DNA of 64,000 bases, from assembly GCA_015039465.1 (NCBI GenBank), contig MU130157.1, forward strand, positions 124,001 through 188,000, given 5' to 3'. The position numbers were made by a program, and so were the translations under genes. Under the pieces are notes generated by a model that had not been told where the DNA came from, made no database searches, and was given only the letters and a program-made list of their open reading frames with translations. Of the stretch, positions 57,996 to 64,000 are shown in pieces. This stretch comes from Phlegmacium glaucopus (taxonomy: Eukaryota > Basidiomycota > Agaricomycetes > Agaricales > Cortinariaceae). Every line of letters begins with the position of its first letter. Position 1 is the stretch's first letter.

Positions 57996-60900
57996 CTACA
58001 AATATGCCCTACGTTTTACACCACGGACAGCTTCTTTGACGATTTGTAGCCAGCCTGTCACGTTGTCGACTTCATCCCAAATGCCAGACGTTTGAGCTTC
58101 TATTTTTCGAAGTAGTAATCGACGGATAATGCGAGTATCCTCGTCATCGTTTTCCGTTAGTGTGGCGGCAACGGAGATGACTGAGGATCGTTTTGAATAC
58201 ATGGTAGTAATGGATGCCGAACTCGGACGTGAAGAGAGAGCATTTGTAGAAGAATGAGGGGTAGGTGATAAGGAATGTTGGGAGCCCAGACTTGCATCGT
58301 CTTTAAGAGATGCGTCTAATTCGGCGATCATGGTCTGTCGTTTCTATTCAAGCAATGTAGTAGTCAGCATCACTTCCGAACGTCTATGCGAAAGGAATCT
58401 GACCTTGATTGCTCTTCTAACAACACGCTGCACGCGCGATACCGAGTGGTTCGCCATGCTGATAAATTGTTCCGCCTGAAGAAAAAATAAATCAGCATCA
58501 CTGACCAACAAGAACAGGGGAAATAGAACTTTACCGCAACAAGAGACTTTTTGATACTTTTAAGATCCCGCTGGACGGCCTCAAGAACTACTTGTGAAGT
58601 TTTAAGAGCACTGTCGATAGACGCATCGATTGCGTCTCCGTATGTTGTTAGAGGCACTTCCAATGTTGGAGGCACTTGCAAGCGTTTAACTTCACGGCCA
58701 ACATTACAGTTTCTCTCATCAATATCGAGTACAATCTCTAGCTTGCGAGGAGTGTGAACTGGAACGACCATCCGTTTTAGCCAGGCTTTGACTCGGGAGG
58801 TACCAGACAATGAACCCTTGTGTTCTACCATTGCTTCGAGCTGAACATCGCGGATTTTTTCCTCCAACTTCCTCTTTTTCTTGGCGAGTTGCTTAAATTT
58901 GATTGCAATTTTTGATGGTGAAGCTATGGGGAAATCCTTTTTCTGCAATTCTTCAAGCTCCCATTCGACTTGCCGAAGGCCGTTGAAGCAGTCTTTACAT
59001 GTAGTTGAATCAGGTGGCTGAATGAGGAAACGCTCAAACCATGTCGGAGTGGCGGGCCTATGCGCAAGGAGGTGATCAATGGAAGTAGTCTGAATAGCTA
59101 TCGAGGTATGACAGGCAGTATAGTCAGGAACCGAGGTTGAAGGGCGAGAGCCAGCGTCATCGTCGAGGGAGACAGCTGTCATTAGAGAGTCTTCAGAGTC
59201 TCTGTGTCGCTTTTTGGGAGAAATACTGCGCAAAATCAGCTTGCCCTTAGTTGCAACAACTACCACATCCCGCATGGTGTCGATCCTGTCTGCATTCTTC
59301 TGCAGGTCGCTAACTACCCTTGTCGCCTCATTTATCCGATCACGAAAGTGTTGCATTATTTGGTCACATTGGTGTGTCGTTTCTGCAAGACTGGTTTTCA
59401 AATAGTTGATATATTCAGAATTTTTCCGGTGATGAGTAGAGGGCGATGTAACACGGAGGCTGGTAAGAAGTTGATGGATAGTACCATCAATGTCGAAATG
59501 ACCAATCGAATAAATAGATAACAAGTCGGTTTGTGAGTCAAAATAGGCAGAAGCCAGTGACGCAAAAGACTCGATTGGTCGAATTGTGCGATTTGAAAGA
59601 GTTGATGCTGGACGCATGCCGTCGTTTCCAAACAGGTGACGATACTCAGATTTAGCAACCTCCAAAGCGGTCATGCTGGGAAAAAATCGACAATTCAGAA
59701 TCTCATCATATGACATAGGAATAAGAAACGTACCCCCGAGAATTTTTGAACTCGCGGATAGCACCAGTTGTATCGCAAGCGAGGAAAAGCATAAGAAGGC
59801 CTACGGAATTACCGTGCTCGGCGGCAATATGAATACAAGTTTCATCATTTTTATCTCGAGCCGCCAGAGGTGCTCGAAGATCTTGAATTAAATGCAAAGC
59901 GAAATCGCGGAAGGAATGTGTTCGGTCGGGATTAATTGTAGAAGTACATGCATAGTGTGCAAGAATGTGAAGTGCTGTTTGTTGCTCGTGGAGGGTGAAA
60001 AGAGATACATCGGCACCAGCGCAGTATAACGCATCGAGGATATCGAGAGACGGTTCCTCCGTTGCGGCACAATGATGGATAAGGCTCCAACCATTGGAAT
60101 CTGGCAGATTTACCAAGACAGGAACAGACATCGGGTAGAGATCGGAGGACGATGATGTTGGTATGGAAGGAGAGAAAAGTAAGGAATGGATGAAAGCCAA
60201 GTCAGAAGCGCGGATGGAGGATACGAGCGTCGCAGTTAACCTTGTAGTGGCTTCTTGCCCAAAAATCGACAATGGAGGAGGTTCGAGGTCATCGGAGAAA
60301 GGCATTGAAGAGGCTGCAAGTTCGACAAGGTGTTCGGAACCTGGGGACAACCTTGATCGATCCGCGGACTAGAGAATAGAGAATATCATAAGCAGTGAGC
60401 TAGAGAAAGTTCTCAGGACACATACTTTACTTTCATGCCATCGATGCCTGCGTAAAATGGTTTCACATAGCCAGAGAATTCGAGGGTAACGCAAAGAAAA
60501 TTGTACAGATGCTCGATGATTGCGGTCCCTAAAATCCGGTCGGGCGCCATGAGAGAGCTTTGGAGTCCAATCAATTAGGTAACGCACGCAAAGGGTCGAT
60601 TAAGTGGGACTTACGAGTAGCTGGACTACCTCTAAACTACCGTCACGAGCGGCATCTGACAGGTCCAGTGAATAAGAAAGCTCTGCTTCAGATGAGTATC
60701 AAGTTTACTCACACATCAAGGCCGTGGCTCCATGGGAATCCATTCCATCTACAGAAACGGAATCTGCACTGTCTTCCAGCAAGACACGGACGACCTCAGG
60801 TTGGTTGAGCCAAGCAGCCATTCCAAGAGGGATGACGCCGTTCATGGACAGATTAGGCGTGTTCAACGTGAGCAATGATATGTCGGGATGTATGAGCAAC

Positions 60901-61182
60901 GCTTTAATGGTATTTAGACGGTTTGGCGTTAAGAAAGACGCGTCATACGCGTCCATATTTTGCCAACTAGTCCAGGATAAGTCAATTGTCACATATTGAC
61001 ATGAAAGAATGAGATGGCACGTACTGCTCGCCAGCTATGGCACACATGATGGTCGTTCGTCCAGCGGTATCGATGGCGTTAATGTCGGAACCCTCAAGCA
61101 ATGCGCGACGGACAGCTTCGTCGTCGCCATTGAGGGCAGCACGGTGTAAGTCAAGGTTGAGCGAATGACGTTCGCAGTCCAT
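57996..61182 (-). CDS. Ankyrin-repeat protein with coiled-coil C-terminal half
   Basis: Start MDCERHSLNLDLHRAALNGD at 61182 opens an ankyrin repeat (DDEAVRRALLEGSDINAID, TAGRTTIMCAIAGE). Further repeats follow: GMAAWLNQPEVVRVLLEDSA; DAARDGSLEVVQLLVSHGAR; GWSLIHHCAATEEPSLDILD, continuing ALYCAGADV; TALHILAHYA; and ETCIHIAAEHGNSVGLLMLF. The second half has long charged helices (HQCDQIMQHFRDRINEATR, WELEELQKKDFPIASPSKIA, KFKQLAKKKRKLEEKIRDVQ), likely coiled coil. A CxxC pair in TTCKDCFNGLRQ is also present. A Ser-rich tail and a final helix end at 57996. It is a protein-binding scaffold by family; the partner and the location are unknown. Akr1-type DHHC and other catalytic motifs are absent. Confidence 0.82.
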
Positions 61183-62287
61183 TTGTAGAGTGAAAAAGAT
61201 GCAAAGAGAGCGGCAGAGCAAAGCAACAGAATAATGAGAGGACGGAAATGACGATAAAACCCCAAAAGCCAGAAAAAGAGGAGGCGTAAGTACTTTTAAA
61301 CTCGGTATCGATGAGTCTAGTGGTGACAGATATTGGAGACAGGCAGCTCAAAACCTTGTGCGAGGTGGGAACATATGTATAAAAAGCTTGAATGGGAGGT
61401 GAATAATGGAAACGAGGCAGAACCACTGTTCCAAATTTTCACACCGATCAGAACAAGGGCAGCGGAGATGCAGGAACCATGGACCAGCGACCCTGCATGC
61501 ACCACAAAGCTTTTCCAGGCTTTTCCTTCCGCTGAACAATTGGCCTCAAGGCCAACAATAATTTCCACTGTTCTCCAACGCTAGCCAAATATCATAAATA
61601 CCGTATATTGTCCATTGAAGTATAAGACTTACCCCTAATTCCATTGTCTGACAATCAAAATTTCTTCTTCAGCACCAGTGTGAAGGGATGGTCAATTTAC
61701 CAGAATGGAAACTTGAAAGTCTCTACCTTACAATCTCTTACAATTGATACCGCGCAACATGTTCGAGAACCTTGCCGCCTGTATTCATGGAAATTACACG
61801 CCATAATTCAAGCTCAGTTAAATCTGAGATATACCACCGTGAAGGACTAAAATCTACTGAAATGTTGGTAAGTAGAAGCAGGTGGAAGCATCACCCTAAT
61901 TGTTTAGATCAGAATATGTTGCCGGAGGTCGCCGGTCGCGTTTACGAACCAAAGGAGATGGTCAGCAAACTGCAAATTGAGAAAACTGATACAATACCCC
62001 GTCGTCTACATATGAAGGATAGTATGATATGTGTTATGATCGTATGGATTATGTGTAATATTACAAATTGTTACTGGAATCGATATCGAAGTCACGACGA
62101 GTACGATGCCTTATGTCATGAGATGGGAGGGGTTAGAAGGAATGAATGTCGATATGCCTTGAGGGGAAGTCCCAAAATTGAATAGCTCTTCGCAATAGAT
62201 AGTGATATGATAACCGCCTCTCCGAGATGTGCGCGAGTAAAAAAAATAGCGCTTACGGCTTAATGCAAAAGCTGCGGGGAAAGGACT
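61183..62287. other. Spacer between the ankyrin gene and MEX67
   Basis: 1.1 kb. Plus-strand frames at 61772-62185 and 61333-61584 are open but match nothing and lack codon patterns or splice context that would support a gene. Confidence 0.45.
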
Positions 62288-64000
62288 CTACAGAAAGGCG
62301 TCCCTTGTCAAAGTTGCCTACGGATAATAAACGTAAGCCAAGTTGACGCAATTAAGATGGCATCGGTATCATACCTTGACTTGATCAAAATTTGTGATTG
62401 CCCTTTCTAAATCCCACTCATTCCCCGATAGGCAATCGACTGCAAAATTAGCGTTCAACCCAGTCCGAACGCAAATTTGAAGCACGAGATTGCGGTGAGC
62501 CTCCGGCTAGAAAAGGTGGGTTTTTGAACAACTAAAATGTCTTTGAGGTAAACAGTAACATACGAGCGATGCGACAGCGGCTTGCTGATCAGGAGGTAAG
62601 GACGTTATTGAAAATTGGAGAGGCCTGGTATTGGATACAGCAGTCTGCGATGAACTGGTTACTGCTTGTAACAACATGGGACCAGGCTTCCATGCTTCAT
62701 GACTAGAATAGCTACGGATGATCCATTGGTCTGACAGAATAACCACATTCCATCCATTCAGCTTAGCACTAGAAAAAAAAAACAATAAGACAGTGAGCTT
62801 AATCGATGCCGTGTCAAATATGACCAAAATAGAGTGAGGAACATACCGAGAGGTGTCCGGTGCAGGAACCAGCATGAAAGTTCGATCGAACGATCTTATT
62901 CCTCCTGTACCAACTGTCCCGACGTCACGCTCAGTCATACGTCATTATCAATATTTATAACACATACCCTCTGTAAACTGGCCATGGACTGTCAAAAGCA
63001 ATCCCATGCTCTGTCCATGAGGGACAGGAAACGAATCGAGACAAAACTTCTCCGCTGGCCCACCAATGTCGTGTCTTGTTGGTGGAAGGGACGTTAGAGC
63101 CTTCATGACTTGCTCACTACCGATATGCAAGTTCTCCAACGTTTTGAGGGGGTCACCTCCTATTCGGCTTAGGTTTCGAGAACCGTCGAGCCAGGTTTTC
63201 CAATCAAGCTTCCGCTGGTTGGGCATATCACGGGAAGAATGGAAGCCTTCAAGTCGAGCTCTGGTAGGTATGGCAGTATTGGCTGAGAAAGAAAAAGTTG
63301 CAGAAGGGTCATATGCATCGATCAATAGATGCCGTTGGGAGTCGAATGCATTGAAAAATCTAAGAGAAAAAGTAATATAACCAGAAAAGAACAAAAGGAA
63401 CCAGAAAAACCTACCGAACGAGAAAATTGCTGACAACAGAACCATCTACTCCCGTAACAAACGAGGGGCCCATTTCAAAGGGAAACGAAGTAGCATTAGG
63501 CTTCTCTACTGGGAAGCTAGGGGCCGCAGATTGTGGCGAGTCGAAAGAGATTTGGCTGATAACCTCCTTGTCGAGAAAAGTCAACGATGGAAATCGGCGG
63601 ACCATGTCACTACAAAAGTATAAATAAAGGAGTAACGTGTATTGACGAGGTGGCAGACCTTCTATATTTTCCCCCCGTTCCAACCTTATACGCTTGCTCT
63701 CTCACAGGGTTCCCTATCAGAATCAACTCTCGAAGATGTGGCATTTTTTCTGGTCGTGAAACAATCATGCTGATCTCCTTCTTGTCACGAATGTTATTAT
63801 TTTCCAGTGACAAATTCACGATATTGGGTAGGTATCTACAAAGCTGGTTGAGTAGCATGCCTGTCAGGTTGTTGTTGGCAAGAGACAGAGTTTGAACCTG
63901 CAGAAGGGTAAGACACGAGCAAATAGCAGAGAGAGGGGTATACCTCGGGTTTAAGTTGGCTTGCAAGTTTGAATATTACTGCGGCGTCTTTTGGACTTCC
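62288..64000 (-). CDS. MEX67: Mex67/NXF1-type mRNA export receptor, 5' partial
   Basis: Carries mRNPs through the nuclear pore. The gene enters from the right edge. The part inside holds leucine-rich repeats ([44 protein letters not shown], then [13 protein letters not shown]). The NTF2-like domain follows ([46 protein letters not shown], then [17 protein letters not shown]). The C-terminal TAP-C/UBA domain is [20 protein letters not shown] with [17 protein letters not shown] last intron before ATLTRDAFL places TAG at 62288. The RNA-binding N-terminus is outside the window. The order LRR, NTF2-like, TAP-C is diagnostic of the family. Confidence 0.92.

Noticed and set aside
61772..62185. 137-codon + strand ORF upstream of the ankyrin gene
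   Set aside because: No domain, no splice partners, and composition like random AT-rich sequence.
1..64000. CRISPR arrays, insertion sequences, bacterial operons
   Set aside because: No regularly spaced repeats or transposase frames were seen, and the intron-rich layout is eukaryotic.

Overview
The window looks like nuclear DNA of a mushroom-forming basidiomycete (Agaricomycetes). The reasons are dense genes cut by many 50-60 nt introns, a one-piece beta-alpha fatty acid synthase, a basidiomycete-type Zn2Cys6 regulator, and HNH and orphan families I know mainly from mushrooms. All identifications come from reading translated motifs; no search was run. Exon joins were inferred by restoring family motifs across GT-AG or GC-AG boundaries.

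Layout. 1-2088 (+): 3' part of a Zn2Cys6 transcription factor. 2.1-6.07 kb: gene-poor. 6.07-7.12 kb (-): broken HNH-nuclease gene. 7.44-8.17 kb (+): small orphan gene. 8.67 kb (+): tRNA-Gln(UUG) with a 7-nt intron. 9.07-12.64 kb (-): VTC4 polyphosphate polymerase, divergent from 12.76-14.49 kb (+) Gtr2/RagC GTPase. 14.91-27.91 kb (+): fused fatty acid synthase. 28.31-30.39 kb (-): Dbp5 helicase, divergent from POF1 (30.52-31.48 kb, +). 31.5-34.76 kb: gene-poor. 34.76-36.30 kb (+): type II DnaJ. 36.41 kb (+): doubtful HNH-like ORF. 37.29-38.56 kb (-): orphan mushroom-family protein. 39.49-40.99 kb (-): Tsc13 enoyl reductase. 41.68-43.92 kb (-): GBD/FH3 protein. 44.07-46.89 kb (-): GMC oxidoreductase. 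47.50-48.56 kb (+): Lys-rich probable nucleolar protein. 48.77-50.65 kb (-): STK16/Env7 kinase. 50.99-53.47 kb (-): disordered nuclear-type protein, divergent from VPS39/VAM6 (53.77-57.71 kb, +). 58.00-61.18 kb (-): ankyrin protein. 62.29 kb to the right edge (-): Mex67 mRNA export receptor, N-terminus outside.

How the genes relate. Most are housekeeping genes. Four encode proteins of the vacuole surface or TORC1 axis (VTC4, Gtr2, Env7-like kinase, Vps39). Two serve fatty-acid synthesis and elongation (FAS, Tsc13). Two serve mRNA export (Dbp5, Mex67). I read this as neighbourhood, not as a demonstrated cluster.

I found no clear new multi-gene system. The points most worth checking are: a 9-nt microexon coding K-H-D in the VTC4 SPX domain; six GC-AG introns; an 18-nt candidate intron (or premature stop) in the orphan gene at 38.27 kb; and a GATCACGTGA palindrome-containing 10-mer shared by three promoters, one of them the 122-bp VTC4/GTR2 divergent promoter.
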